Positions 34,344 through 47,267 of a stretch of 64,000 nt of DNA are shown here, one piece after another. Source of the stretch: Gnetum montanum. Its lineage: Eukaryota; Streptophyta; Gnetopsida; Gnetales; Gnetaceae. The position numbers were made by a program, and so were the translations under genes. The stretch lies in the NCBI GenBank assembly GCA_015680685.1, contig MNCI01000852.1:282072-346071 (forward strand), in the 5' to 3' direction. The notes beneath the pieces are model-generated. The model had not been told where the DNA came from. It did not search any database and worked only from the letters and a program-made list of their open reading frames with translations. Numbering within the stretch: the stretch's first letter is position 1; every line of letters starts with the position of its first letter.

Positions 34344-34975
34344 GACATTAAATAATTAAAATGATAATATGATGATAATAGTGAGGTTATTCCAAGACTT
34401 GTCAATGTGTCCCTTTAGTAGTAAGGGTAACCAAGACCTAGCCTTTAGAGATGCATAGATTAAAATATACACTCTTTGGATTTTTTTCAGACAAATTTGT
34501 GATATCTTTGGACATTAAATAATTAAAATTATAATTTGATAATAGTAGTGAGGTTATTCCAAGACTTGTTAGCATATTCTTTTTGTAGTGAGGGTAACCA
34601 AGACCTAGCCTTCGAAAATGCCTAGTTAAAATATAGATTCTTTGAATTTTTGTTGGAAAAAATTGTGATATCTTTAGACATTAAAAAATTAAAATGATAA
34701 GCTAACGATAGTAGTGAGATAATTCCAAGACCTTTCTTGGCAATGAGAATAACCAAGACCTAGCCTTTAGAGATGTTTGGTTAAAATATACTCTTTGGAT
34801 TTTTTTTTTGAACAAATTTGTGAGATCTTTAAACATTAAATAATCAAAAGGATAATTTGATGATAGTACTGAGGTTATTCCAAGACCTTCTAGTGTATTC
34901 TTTTGGTAGTGAGGGTAACCAAGACCTAGCCTTGGGAGATGCCTAGATAAAGTATACAGTCTTTGGATTTTTGGA
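34344..34975. repeat. Tandem repeat, about four units of 155-167 bases
   Basis: The landmark ACATTAAATAATTAAAAT begins at about 34344, 34511, 34677 and 34832. Each unit also has GAGGTTATTCCAAGAC and GGTAACCAAGACCTAGCC. Units differ by substitutions and small indels, so the array is old. Monomer length is in the range typical of plant satellites. Confidence 0.88.
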
Positions 34976-35338
34976 TTTGTTTTAGATATTTGAATTTCTT
35001 TTGAATTTGCGGAAAATTTATGACATTTGTGAACCTTAACAAAATTTTAAATATTTTTTGGAAACCTTTGTCTAGTCTATATCCAAAAGCTTTTGGCCTT
35101 GAATCTTTATGCTCCATAACTTTTCTTATTTCAGGGTTTTTGACTCCTCTTGCATTTTGATGTTGAGAACCCAAAGTAGATAGGAAATCATTGAAAGAGG
35201 AATATGAGACAAAAGATGAATCAATTATATATAACATGGACCTTCTAAACTTGAAGATTAACTTGTATAACTTGTATTTTTGCAAAATAGAAACCTTGTA
35301 TGCTTTTTGAATATTTAAGCCATGTATCTATTTTTTTT

Positions 35339-35353
35339 GGGGGGGGGGGGGGG
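35339..35353. repeat. G15 homopolymer next to T8
   Basis: T8 (35331-35338) followed by G15 at the 3' end of the LINE (minus strand: C15 then A8). It may be a real tail variant or a sequencing/assembly artefact. Confidence 0.9.
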
Positions 35354-35607
35354 TGTCGTACAAAAAATAAATTTAATTAATAGAGAAAAAAGAAAATAGT
35401 ATAAGAAATTAGGACACGCTCACCTCAAAAGAGGAGAGACTACAAGAAATTAGGAAAAACAAGAGAGAAAAAGTTCAAGAGCTCAACTGTAGCATTAGCT
35501 ATTGAACAATGTCTCCTTGAATAGACAAGGAGAGAATATTAGTAGGAGAATCACGTTGAAAAACCACATTACAACGAAATTTCCAGATAGCATGGAGAAT
35601 AAGGGGA

Positions 35608-36309
35608 NNNNNNNNNNNNNNNNNNNNNNNNNNNNNNNNNNNNNNNNNNNNNNNNNNNNNNNNNNNNNNNNNNNNNNNNNNNNNNNNNNNNNNNNNNNNN
35701 NNNNNNNNNNNNNNNNNNNNNNNNNNNNNNNNNNNNNNNNNNNNNNNNNNNNNNNNNNNNNNNNNNNNNNNNNNNNNNNNNNNNNNNNNNNNNNNNNNNN
35801 NNNNNNNNNNNNNNNNNNNNNNNNNNNNNNNNNNNNNNNNNNNNNNNNNNNNNNNNNNNNNNNNNNNNNNNNNNNNNNNNNNNNNNNNNNNNNNNNNNNN
35901 NNNNNNNNNNNNNNNNNNNNNNNNNNNNNNNNNNNNNNNNNNNNNNNNNNNNNNNNNNNNNNNNNNNNNNNNNNNNNNNNNNNNNNNNNNNNNNNNNNNN
36001 NNNNNNNNNNNNNNNNNNNNNNNNNNNNNNNNNNNNNNNNNNNNNNNNNNNNNNNNNNNNNNNNNNNNNNNNNNNNNNNNNNNNNNNNNNNNNNNNNNNN
36101 NNNNNNNNNNNNNNNNNNNNNNNNNNNNNNNNNNNNNNNNNNNNNNNNNNNNNNNNNNNNNNNNNNNNNNNNNNNNNNNNNNNNNNNNNNNNNNNNNNNN
36201 NNNNNNNNNNNNNNNNNNNNNNNNNNNNNNNNNNNNNNNNNNNNNNNNNNNNNNNNNNNNNNNNNNNNNNNNNNNNNNNNNNNNNNNNNNNNNNNNNNNN
36301 NNNNNNNNN
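35608..36309. other. Assembly gap (702 N)
   Basis: Run of N inside the LINE remnant. Long readings spanning it in any frame are artefacts. Confidence 0.99.
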
Positions 36310-36775
36310 AGCCAGATAAGCATTTGGCCATCCATTTGGCACATAACACAATGCCCTGTTGGTAGTAATTAATGAGGCCCAAACTGTCGTCCTCTTTATG
36401 AGAAGTACAGATGTTCCAAGCAACCCGACAAAATCCTTTCTTAGTATGGATGTTGTTCCAAAGAAAGTGTTTGACTAGTTGATCAATGCGACGATAAGCA
36501 GAGATGCTAGGAGCCCAACAAGAAGAGTAATACACATGGGTAGCTTGGAGAATATGCTTGCAGACAATAAATTTACCAGCCATAGATAGCTTCTTTTCCT
36601 TCCACTTAATAAGCTTTTGTTCAAGTTTCTTCACAGTGACATCCCATAATGTTTTGGATGATCCGCCAAAAGAAAAGGGAATGCCAAGAAGCTTAAAAAC
36701 TTGATAGATATGATTCTGCCATATGTGAATAAATAATAAAGTATGATAGATATGATTCTGCCATATGTGCCATTA

Positions 36776-38389
36776 GGACTGTGAGATTGCAAGGAATAGT
36801 TTTCATTTTGGCATTTGCTATATGTTTGAAACAATTTAATATAATTTATTATATATTAATATTTTATTTAAGTGATAATTTAATTTCATTAATTATTTTT
36901 TAAAACTTTAGATATGAATATCTTTATTTCTAGAGGTTTGATTGAGGTGAAACAAGTGTCATTGAGATCATTATTTTACATATTATTTTATGATATAACT
37001 ATGAAATATTTAGATAACTATCTTTTGTGGCTATGCAAATATCTAATTTTTCCTAAATAAATTTTATTTAATTATGTATGAGAGTATTATGAAATTTTGC
37101 TACACTGTATTTCTCTACTATATGTATGCTTATAATTAATACTTTTTATCTATTTTATGAATTCCTTTTAAATGAGTAAATTAAGGTTAAATCCAAATCT
37201 TTGGGGTTTTGTAACATCTCTATTAGTTAATTATAAGACATTTTATCGATAATTAATAGGGATATTATAATATGTGTGGCTAGAAAAGGAGAAAGCATTA
37301 GAAAAAATTAGATCTAGAAAATGGGGAAAAAATTTAGTTTTATATTAGAGAAAAGGTAGCCTAGATATACTATAGATAGGTACAAGATATGAAGGAAAAG
37401 CTAAAACTTGAAATACAATTTGATAAAATAAGCAGGGAAAAATCTGGTAAGATGCAATCCTAATTATTGAGATATATTCAAGGGATCAGGGATGCATGTA
37501 CTTGATGAAGATCTCAATCAACATGACAAGTTGTTGTAGATGAGAAACTAGCAAAGCAAAAGGAAGGATTAAATCATATCATTTTGTGGATCTAGATCTA
37601 GTTAAAATCATCATACATTAGGAGGATAACATGCTGGGGATAAAATGTGCTAGTAGGGCAAGTAGTAGGAATCAAAAACTCTGACAGGCTAAAAAGCACT
37701 TCAAGACCTTAATACTTATAAAAGTAATTACAAGGAGAATTTTTGTTGCAAAAGAGCTCTCTCTTCATTCAAAGATTATTTGATATCCAATTGATGTTTG
37801 TAACCAATGCCTAACCAATCCCTTCTTGTTTAGGGATATACTCTTATTTAGAGGCTAAAAATGCCTCATAGATCATGAAGAAATGATGCATTGGAGCCCA
37901 TATAATCTTATAGAAGATTCTAGATAGGAGAAATGACATGTGTAGTTGCAGAAAATGTTGAAATATAGCTAATGTAAATAAGTGATGTTGAACATTAAAA
38001 GACACAATTGATACTAAATGTCAAGAATAAAAATGATGCTAAATGTCAAGAATAAAAATTGTTGCAAAATTAAAGTTTGGATCGACATAAGAGATACCAT
38101 TGGACATCAAAACTAGTGCTTGAAGGAAGATTAAAACACAATAATGTCATAGCTAATGTGAGACATCATTTTCAATAGATGATGATGAAGATTGGAAACA
38201 ACATTGCTAATGATGCAATATGGCAAAAATAAAACTTTTGAAGATGAATAAAGTTGTAAAAGCCATAAAAGTGTGCTTGAGACTTTGAATTATGTAGAAA
38301 TATTAAAGTGGATACAAAAACAATGTTTATTAGATATCTGGTAGAATATGTACAACCAATTTTAAGTACATAAATATGGTAATTTAATA
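36776..38389. other. AT-rich intergenic DNA, no gene recognised
   Basis: No coding or repeat signal that could be named. A 26-base direct repeat (AATGTCAAGAATAAAAATGATGCT...) occurs at about 38017-38060. Confidence 0.5.
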
Positions 38390-38805
38390 ACCTAGTAGTG
38401 GCTTCACTTGATTTCCTTAATAGCAAGTCACTTGGTAATCCTAGTGATGATTATATTAGCTTAAGGCATGTCTAGAAAGTTGAGAATAAATACTTATCAT
38501 CATAAGCTAGTTTATCATTCTATTTTCATTATTCTTAATTCATGAAATTTACATTCATTTTACTATGTATTAACTTAGTACATTAAGAGTTAGTCAATAA
38601 CATTTCATGATATACCTTATCAAAAGCTAAACCATACATCATGATCTTCACTAACTCTAGTAAGAAGATAAGGTTCATGAACTTATTATAAATAAGCTAA
38701 TATACGATATTGCCCCATCCATGAATTACAATTTTGTTGCTTATGCATGCTTGCAACCTAGAAGGTTGGGCGTTAAGAACTCTTACTACTCATTAGGATC
38801 ATTTT
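38390..38805 (+). repeat. Heavily decayed LTR of the same family, right part
   Basis: In family order: CTTGGTAATCCTAGT (38429), AAGGCATGTCTAGAAAGTTG, ATCATCATAAGCTAGTTTATC, ACCTTATCAAAAGCTAAACC, AAACCATACATCATGATC, AACTCTAGTAAGAAGATAAGG, an ending ACTACTCATTA (about 38800), and then TTAGGATC where a PBS would be. These blocks match the ATH4 LTR (44490-44842). No matching inside was recognised after it. Confidence 0.5.
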
Positions 38806-40493
38806 AACTAGGTAAGTTAGGTAAGTTTCTTCCAAATATTATAGATTATGGTAGTTAGGATTTTCTTTCTTAATTTTTTATTTTTCCTTGTGTTCTTTAT
38901 GTAATATTGTGAATATTGTTAAGGTATGTAAACCCCCACACATATTCCACAAACTTGATCTTTTTTAGGTTGGGTGTTCATGTTTCATTAAGGATGTTCA
39001 CTCCTAAACATAGGTCCCCTTAAGTGTGATGCCCATATTTATGTGGAACATCCAAGACATCAATCTTTGACTTGGAATGTCTCAAAATTGCAAGATGAAA
39101 AACAAGTATTATGATTTTCAAACTAGGATGCAAGCATGAAAGCCTTGGAGATTTTCAAATCCTTCATTTATAGTTAGGCTTAGGACATCCAACATAGTAA
39201 GAGTAGAGGAGAATGAGCTAGGGCTTTAATAAGAAGAGATCATTCCAAAAACAAAGGAGAATGAAGAGATATTTTATAGTAGTAAATGAGATAATCAACC
39301 TAATTATCAATAATAAGAATATTGACATCCACAACATGTTAGTCATTAGTGGCAAGAAATGAATGTTGAGTATGTTAAAAAGGAGAACATTCATGGAAGT
39401 TAGCTAGCACATCCATACTAGAGGCTACTAGATCATAGCCCTCTAGATTTATATTAGTTGATGATTATCTCATGTCTATAATAAATAAGACATTACATAC
39501 CTTTGCTAAGAATTTTGGCAAAATGGACTATAACCTCTCCAAATTAGAAACACATGTTGACAAGATTGAGCAAAAATACTTACAAGTTGAGGAACTTCCT
39601 TCTATCTTAGATGAGGAGTCCATTGGAACATTTACTAGGTCATTTAAAAAGCACATACCTCATTAATGAGTTTTGTATGTGAACCCCTTTAGGGACTAAA
39701 TTCTTTGTAGTATGGTAGAGGATTCAAATGAGAAGATCAAATCAATAGATGAGCAACTCAACAAGGAAACTAACAGTGATATGAGGATCAACCTCATAAC
39801 TCCTATGACTATGTTCAACAATAGCTAGATATGCAAGGGGAGAAATCCAAAAAATAATGGAGGACCTTTAATGAATTATTTATTGAGGGTACCATGGACA
39901 CTCTCTTTGGCACATTCATATCAAAGATCTATCAATCACACAAATCACTTAATGGATCTAACTTTCATCATATCATGGATCTAATTGGTTAGTTATCCTA
40001 TAAACTAGACTTTAGGAATAAGCTTTGTTCTAGATGGAGATAGAAAGTTATAATTGAGGAGATACAATTCAAATGATGAGCAGAGATCTACTAACAATGA
40101 CAATGACTATGATGAGAAGTATGAGTCACTGGGTTATAATATAGATTTTGATTAAGTGCATTTAGATATATTTCCACCTTGTTAGGTGATGTTTAAAAAA
40201 GAAAGTGAGAGTTTAAGTACTATATCCATGGGATTTATGCTTAGTGTTCATATGTTTATATTTTCATTTTCATGAACTTGTGCTTATGTTTCTTGTTTAT
40301 GTTATGCTTATTGAACTTTTATGTTTTATCATGTTTGGTTATGATGCTTATATGAATTTATCACGAGGCTCATTGATGCTTATATTACTGATATTATTCT
40401 TGTTGATTAGAAAGGTTTAAATTTTATATCTTGATAGATGTTTTTCAATTTCTATGCTATTCTCATCCATTTGCAAGTTTTAGACATCATCAA
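38806..40493 (+). other. Degraded element interior, unidentified
   Basis: A small reading at 39472-39666 (TLHTFAKNFGKMDYNLSKLE) is uninterrupted but matches no family I recognise. The stretch ends at a copia-like polypurine tract, so it may be the 3' interior of a Ty1/copia element. Confidence 0.35.
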
Positions 40494-40505
40494 CAAGGAG
40501 GAGAT
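40494..40505 (+). other. Ty1/copia-like polypurine tract
   Basis: CATCATCAACAAGGAGGAGA then TTGTCGATTAATCCC resembles the plant copia junction AAGGGGGAGATTGT, with an LTR starting TGT at 40506. Confidence 0.45.
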
Positions 40506-43500
40506 TGTCGATTAATCCCATGTTTTGACGTGCTAAAATTAAAAAAATGTATTTTGTTCATTATGCATATGTGTAGATCTTAATAAGGTATGGAGTAAGC
40601 TACTAAGTTTGAGGCAAGATCAAAATCACCAAGTCCAAAAAACTAGAAACAATTTGATGATTATTAAAATATCAAAGTAGATGCACACCATGAGATATGA
40701 TGTAATCCATGATGTTATACATATATGTTATCTCCAAACTATAAATGGAAATAAATAGAGAAAATAATATTAAATTACATGTCTATGTTATTATATGTAT
40801 GTGTTTCACACATTTGACTTTGAAAATAACTAAAATCAACACTTATACAGGTTAAGGGAAATGATCATGTTGATAGCATGAACAAACATAATGAGTAGTT
40901 AACACTAAAAAAAATTTACTAAAAAGAACCAACACCATGTTTGTGCACTATAGACAAACATGGTGTTATAGAATATAGATACTAATTAACATGTTAAGCT
41001 TGTCATAACATATCAAATCTCTAACAAATTTAAGTCTACTTAAGTAATTTAGAAAGTGAGAAAATGAGTTGAGATGTGTTAAGGATCATATTTTCTTAGC
41101 CCTAGATGTAGGACAGACATCCATACTTGGGTGTGGATGTCCTAGCCAAGGTCTAAACAAGTTTAGGTAGAAACTTTAGTTCAAGGTGGATGTCCCACCT
41201 AGAAGTTACATGTTCACATAATTCCTATGACGTCCCACCTAAATGAAAAGCAATTGTAGAGTAGATGTCCAAGCTTCAAATGAAACATTCAAGTTAGCCT
41301 TTGGTTAAAATAAGAAATGTCATTTGATTTATTTTATTCACTCTAGTTGGACTCGAAGTAGTGGGAAAAGATCTTGGGTGAATCATCTACAAACATTTTA
41401 GCCTAGATATCATTTCAAACTAATGCTTACTTGGATATGGAATGTGTTAGTATTAGTGCACAATTTCACTTAATCTCCAGCATTAAGAAAAATCTTGAAA
41501 GTTAAATGAATTTTTATTTTTCTATGAGTTTATGGATGAATGTGTATTATTTTAGTCCTAATTCATCTTTCTTTTCTTTATTTTTCTACTTTTATACAAT
41601 GGGGAATGACTTCTCAATGCTTCTTAATATGGCCTCAATCAATATCTTTAAATTTCAAGGTCATACATGATTATAATGATTATTTTTTTAGCATTAAATA
41701 TTAGTTACAAATTTTGTCCAAGAATTCTTCTACTTTTTCCATTGTTAAAATTTCATAAAGCATTTTTTTGTCATCAGCAAAAATTTCCATTATTACCAAA
41801 TTACTTTTCAAATAACAGGTCATCAATTTAAGTTGATATTACATCATCAATTGTTATTATTATCATTAATTTCAATAGATTTCATTTCAGACCTAGATTT
41901 GCATCTTAATTCTCAAAATATCATCATAATGAAGATCAAAAGTCATCATCTTTTTCTTCATTCAATTTCTATTATAATTCAAAGTTAATTTATTCATGCT
42001 ACCATCTCAATACCATCTACACGTTTAGATGACATCAACAACTCAATATACTCTTAAATTGAAGTTTAAAATTTGTAGAAATAAGAATTTTTCATACATC
42101 ATGACTTCACCATGGCTTATGGTATCCTCAGTCCAGTAGCTCACAACTCATGGTCTATCTAGTTTTCATTCCATGGGTAAACGACCACTCATGGTAAATT
42201 TACTGAAGCTCTCCTATTAACCATGACTCATGGTAATTCATCAAGACTTGTGGTTGCTAGCCTTGACTCATGATTTACAAAAAGAAAAAAGGTAAGTCAC
42301 TAAAATTTGTAATTTGATTATGGTATCCTCAAAATATCATTTATGTTTGTTTCTCATGTATCATAACTCATAGACAATAAACCATAACTTGTGTTATAAT
42401 ACCACAAATTGTGGTAAAGTAAAAACTCATTTTCTAACCAAAAATTTTCAAAATTTCGAAATACAAACTTGTCATTCATACTTTATAAAATGTTTGGCTA
42501 CACATATTGGTTCTTGCACATCATTTGACATTTAAAATTGACATTAATATTGAAATCAGGATTGTTTTATTGGATTGCTTAGGAATTTATACTACCATTG
42601 ATCATACTTTCTTTTAGGGTTGGAATGCATGCTAAATTCATTACTTGATTCATTATTTGTATTTCTCTTATTGTATTCCTTAAACTAGGGCTTTCTCGTT
42701 TGTATTCATTGTATCCTAGCATTTCATCTATTGTCTAAATTAGAGTTTAAATCATTATTTATGTTCTTCTATTGTATTTCTCTCATTGCTCTAAGAACCT
42801 TAGGTTATCTCTAAGGATAGATCCACTTTTATTATTTGTCATAAGGGGTTTCTCACTAGGGTGGCCAAGTGTTTGAGGTTTTATTTTCCCTTAAGAAGTT
42901 TTTACTTGGGTGGCCAAGTGTTCATGTTTTTTCCTTGATGTATTGTTGGTGTGTCTTATAATAGCACCACATTTGTTCTTAGCCTTGCAAGATTCTCAAG
43001 AGTTTAGCACTAACAATCTACCATCATGATGTCCTTTAGCACTATTATTTGAATTTGACATTATAAAGATAGGGAGCTTTACCACGCATCCTGGTGAGTG
43101 TGTTTCGTTTGTGCATTTAAGTATTATTATTTTTTAGCATTTCTTTTCAATTTCATATTTTGTTTGAGACTCATTTAATCCTCCTTCTAAATTCATCAAT
43201 CCACAAATGTAGCATGTGTAAAAATTGCTAGGAGTACTCATAAGTTAATCAAAGGCTTTTAGGTATTTTACTAGTCTTTATTATACCCAATTAGTGCTAG
43301 GGCCCATTAACCTATGATTCAAAACTACTAGCCTTCTAGAGGGATGATCATAGGTGTAATGAGTGACTCTTCTAAATCATGTATTATTCATAGGATATGA
43401 ATTTATGCTCTCCTACTCCTAGGATGAGGTTTGAGATAAGAGCCATGTTGATGCATTCAATTAGAAGTCAATTCAATACTAGCTATAGGGTGTTTCATTA

Positions 43501-43973
43501 CTAGCTAGTTCATAAACATTATGCTACCTTCACTCACTTACTAACCATAAGCAAACAATGCTACATGAGCCATTTTGCATACATAATACATACTAGTCTT
43601 GTTGAAGCTTCATCAATGCATATATATTAGTACTAATGTCACACAAAAAATAATAGAATCCAATAGAAATAAGCAACTAATGTTACATGCCCTTGCACAA
43701 TACACATTATAGGACATCCAAAGCATTACATGCACAACATATGAAGTGTTACAAAAACCTATGCATCATAAGCCTACATATTACACATACTACATACAAC
43801 ATAAACTTCATGATTCAAATATGAGCTAATGGTAAGGATCCCAATTCAATCATGATGTAAAAGCATGACATATATCTCAAAACCAATCCACATAACACAT
43901 ACATACATCCATATGACAATACATATCTAAGCAATGTACACATACATGTAGTTCATAAAATGATATCAACAAG
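40506..43973 (+). other. Possible copia LTR and following AT-rich DNA
   Basis: From TGTCGATTAATCCC onward there are a GACATCC...GGATGTC fold at 41110-41135, a field of TCATGGT half-palindromes (about 42105-42420) and a duplicated GGGTGGCCAAGTGTT (42859 and 42909). The LTR end could not be placed. 43550-43973 is rich in ACATA/CATAC. ACAAG at 43969-43973 is the left target duplication of ATH4. No gene seen. Confidence 0.35.
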
Positions 43974-44842
43974 AGATGAGACTTGATATGTTAGGTAGCT
44001 ACATCATGGGGATATCATGAAGCATACTTGTTGATGCATACCCATCGATGCATGGGTTGATGCATTGACGTAGTGGCTACCTCCACTTATAAATATGTAG
44101 TCTCCCACTAAATATGAGGCATCTTTTGGCCATTTCATTAGCTAGACTGTTGTAATTTTATTTCTTCATCTTAAGAAATAGTCAGTCAGTACTTGTAGTG
44201 TAAATTTGAGTTAGTTGTATGATGTCTTATTCGAGTGGCATTGTACCTGGACACATTTCATGAATGGTAATAAGATCGAGATTGATTCCTATTCATTGCA
44301 ACACTTTGACCTAGATTAGATTTACTTTCAATGCAATTTACTTTTCATGTACTTAGTTAATATTTACATTTCCATGCATGTTAGTCAATTGGCAAAATGA
44401 GCTTAACTAGTTCCAAGTGTAAACACATATTTTCTTGGTAGTCCCAACAACACTATTGCTTGGCTCTCCCAATAACATGATGCTTGGTAATCCTAGTAGT
44501 GAATACGTGAGTTCAAGACATGTACAGTAAGCTAGGAATAGACACTTATTTCCGTAGGCTAGTTTAGGATTTATCTTCTTCTTGATAATTAAATTAATTA
44601 ATTAATTTCCATAGTATTGTAAGAATAGTTTAAATCCAAACAACATCAATGATCATATGCCTCACTTTGGACTAAATCATACGTGATAAAGCTACCACTA
44701 GTCCAAGTCAAAATATAGTGAACTATAATCAATGCTTAACTGTCTAGATGTCACACTAGTCCCATCCATGAAATTTGACCAGACTGCACGTGAATGCTCA
44801 TGATTTGTATGGCTGGGTGTATGGGGTACCCACTACTCATCA
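43974..44842 (+). repeat. ATH4 5' LTR
   Basis: Aligns with 55501-56334. U3 has TTGATGCAT / CATCGATG motifs (44027-44075); TATAAATA near 44090. It ends CTACTCATCA, followed by the PBS. Confidence 0.9.
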
Positions 44843-44865
44843 TTGGTGTTTTTTGCCAAGGATGG
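44843..44865 (+). other. ATH4 primer binding site, decayed
   Basis: TTGGTGTTTTTTGCCAAGG follows the LTR end; compare TTGGCACCGTTGCCAAGGAC in ATH6. Confidence 0.65.
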
Positions 44866-44972
44866 TATTAGTTATTGAGATTAGTTATATTATACATGAT
44901 TTTTGTAAAAGTTTTAATGATTTATCTTTCAAAAATATTAATATTTTAAGACACACATTATCAAATAGAAAC

Positions 44973-47081
44973 ATGTCTCCTTCACATAGAATCGATACTC
45001 CATCACATGATGAGAACATTAATAGGAGAAATAAGAGAATCTATATTGAGGCAAGTTGGAGTGACCCACTAAATGTAGGGGTCTCGTATACTCATTTAGA
45101 CCCTTAATACATTCAAAGAATATGTTCAATGGACGTAGACAAGTAGAAATAGAGATACACTCAAGGGTCAAGATAGAAATAGAAATAGAAATCAAAGGAA
45201 ATATGAAAGACATTAAAATGAGCATAAGCAAGACCATCATCATCAGACAAACAAAGATAGATATTATTCCCATGACCTATCTAATGATGATGAACCCTTT
45301 TTGGCTACTAGGAGCATGACACAGATAAGGGAGGAAGTTCAAATACCCCATAGGCATTGAAGGGAAAGCTACATCAAATGGCTTGATATGACTAACATTG
45401 CTAAATTCCAGGGAGATTATAATTTTGATTCACAACATCATTTACAAGCCTTTCATGATGCCTACACCTTGCAAAATATTGAAAGTGAGTGGCAAAAGCT
45501 TAAGTGCTTCCCTAGGACACTCATAGAAGAAGTTGAAAGTTGTTATAGATCATTGGAACTAGATTCAATCCACCAGTGGACCATAACGCTTGAGCTTTTC
45601 AATGAAAAATACCCAACCTATGAGAAAGTTTCCAATCTGAGAAAACAAATCCAAGGATGAAAGCAAGAAAATCATGAACCCTTGGATGTACCTTTGGATA
45701 GATATTATTCCCTCCTACATAGATGTCTAGGCCATGGGTTTTTTCAAAAAGAGAAACTTCTCCACATCATAGATGGTCTTCGTAATGAGACAATAATGAT
45801 CCTTGGGATCAATGCCCAAGGGAAATTATCCAAATTGAAAGCCCATTAGTTATAAAGGCCAGTGGAACAGGTGGCAAAAGAAGATGATGAGCTATGTAAA
45901 AGGGAGAGTGTAGAAAAATATAATTAGGATCCAACTCTTCAAATGAAAGAGGTCCATAGTTATGATAAGGAAAAAGAGGAAGCTCTTGATGAGTTGATTT
46001 CAGAATAGACCTTGCCAATACAAAAGTCTATCACCAAGATTGAAGCAAGGTTAGATAAGATGTGGAAGTTTATGAATGAAAAATTTACAATGTCCTTGGA
46101 AACCATAGGTGAGAAGGTAATGCAAAAAGGATCATGTAATCAAAACAAGAAGAGGAAAAAGAACAAGGAAAAGGGTAGGGACACTTATCAACAAAAAGGA
46201 AAAATGACTATAGTAGAAGAGGTCATAGATTCAAATATAGAAGAGGATGATGGATGCAACATCTACTAATATGAACATCCAAAGAACTATTGCCTAGTTA
46301 AGTTACATTTACAAGAGTTTGGAGCTTTTATCCACAAGGTAATTATAGACAATCCTACAACCAACAATGCTATCCCAGTGGGACCTCCTATCAACCTCAA
46401 AACTACTACCAACCATAGTGGAAAAACCCACAGTCATGGGGGATGCCATCAACAAACCAACAATACCCTTATTTCTAGCTAGATCCTCATGGATACTATG
46501 TTCCACAACTTATTTCTCCAATTGGTTCTACTTCTTCTACATCAAATCACTACTACCACTCTCCTAAATATTATCAACTCACATCTCCAATGAGATCACC
46601 ATCTCGCACCTCTTATCCTCTAACAAATCCTCACTACTCTCATACTTCCCTTCGTCATATGTCACCACCAATAATGTAGGAAGGACAGGCACCCCAACCT
46701 CAAAAGAAGAATGCCACTTGTGCTATGAACATACAAGAAAATGATAATGTTAATAGGTCTCCACAAAAGTCTCAGAAACATCCTTTCTTTATGATAGTTC
46801 CCACTCATTCAAATAAAATGTGTAGACCTACTAGCTCATCAAAACTAGCACAAGGCCAATTTGGTGCAACATCCTTCCTTGTAGAAACAAGGTCTCCCAA
46901 TCCTATGCAAAAGCCAACAACTGTCACTACTCCAACTCAAACTATAAAAGACAAGCCTATCATTAAGGTGAGACAAAACATTCCATGCATTATTAGTAAT
47001 AATAAAGGGTGTAGTTGTGGGTTGAAAGTTGAAAGTGACAACATGATTCCTATACCAACCCATAACAAACTTAAGGAATAA
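44973..47081 (+). pseudogene. gag: ATH4 gag remnant
   Basis: Starts MSPSHRIDTPSHDEN. The N-terminal FTFILHEDE block of other copies is missing, as in ATH2. The Retrotrans_gag-type domain is clear at 45388-45800 (HHLQAFHDAYTLQNIES, LIEEVESCYRSLELD, LFNEKYPTYEKVSNLRKQ). A Lys/Glu-rich segment is at 46012-46250, the C-X6-H-X4-C-X4-H motif at 46254-46307, then a Pro/Thr/Ser-rich tail to about 47081. A few stops and frameshifts. No protease follows. Confidence 0.82.
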
Positions 47082-47190
47082 GACTGTGTGCATAACCACA
47101 TCTATACAATAGCCACTAAACCAAAAGACACCTAATGGCTTGAAAATAAGAATACCAAACCATTCAAAAAATGCATGGAAACATCCAATC

Positions 47191-47267
47191 CACTTATTAG
47201 TTCTTGTCTCAATCATGAGCTTAGTCATGGAGGAGATGTCCCATCTTGAATCAAGAACTAATAAGTG
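47191..47267. repeat. Perfect 16-base inverted repeat at the pol-loss junction of ATH4
   Basis: CACTTATTAGTTCTTG (47191-47206) and its exact reverse complement (47252-47267) enclose 45 bases. It lies where gag-tail sequence changes to post-integrase noncoding sequence. Confidence 0.9.

Larger units (their letters stand above)
35327..36775 (-). mobile_element. 5'-truncated LINE remnant interrupted by an assembly gap
   Basis: On the minus strand 36700-36310 reads LLGIPFSFGGSSKTLWDV, KLEQKLIKWKEKKLSMAGKF, HFLWNNIHTKKGFCRVAW: the thumb and post-RT region of a plant L1-type LINE ORF2. After the gap, 35607-35495 has LHAIWKFRCNVVFQRDSP, the end of the zf-RVT-type C-terminal region. The 3' end is AT-rich and closes at about 35331 with C15 then A8 (minus strand). 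Palm and endonuclease are absent, as in a typical 5'-truncated insertion. A 25-base duplication (GATAGATATGATTCTGCCAT...) is at 36701-36770. Confidence 0.8.

Noticed and set aside
35495-36634. Long readings of 280-380 codons spanning the N run
   Set aside because: They are produced by the 702 N; only the ends are real, and these are the LINE remnant.
39472-39666. Host gene exon
   Set aside because: 64 codons without splice context or recognised domain, next to a copia-like polypurine tract; left as unidentified element interior.
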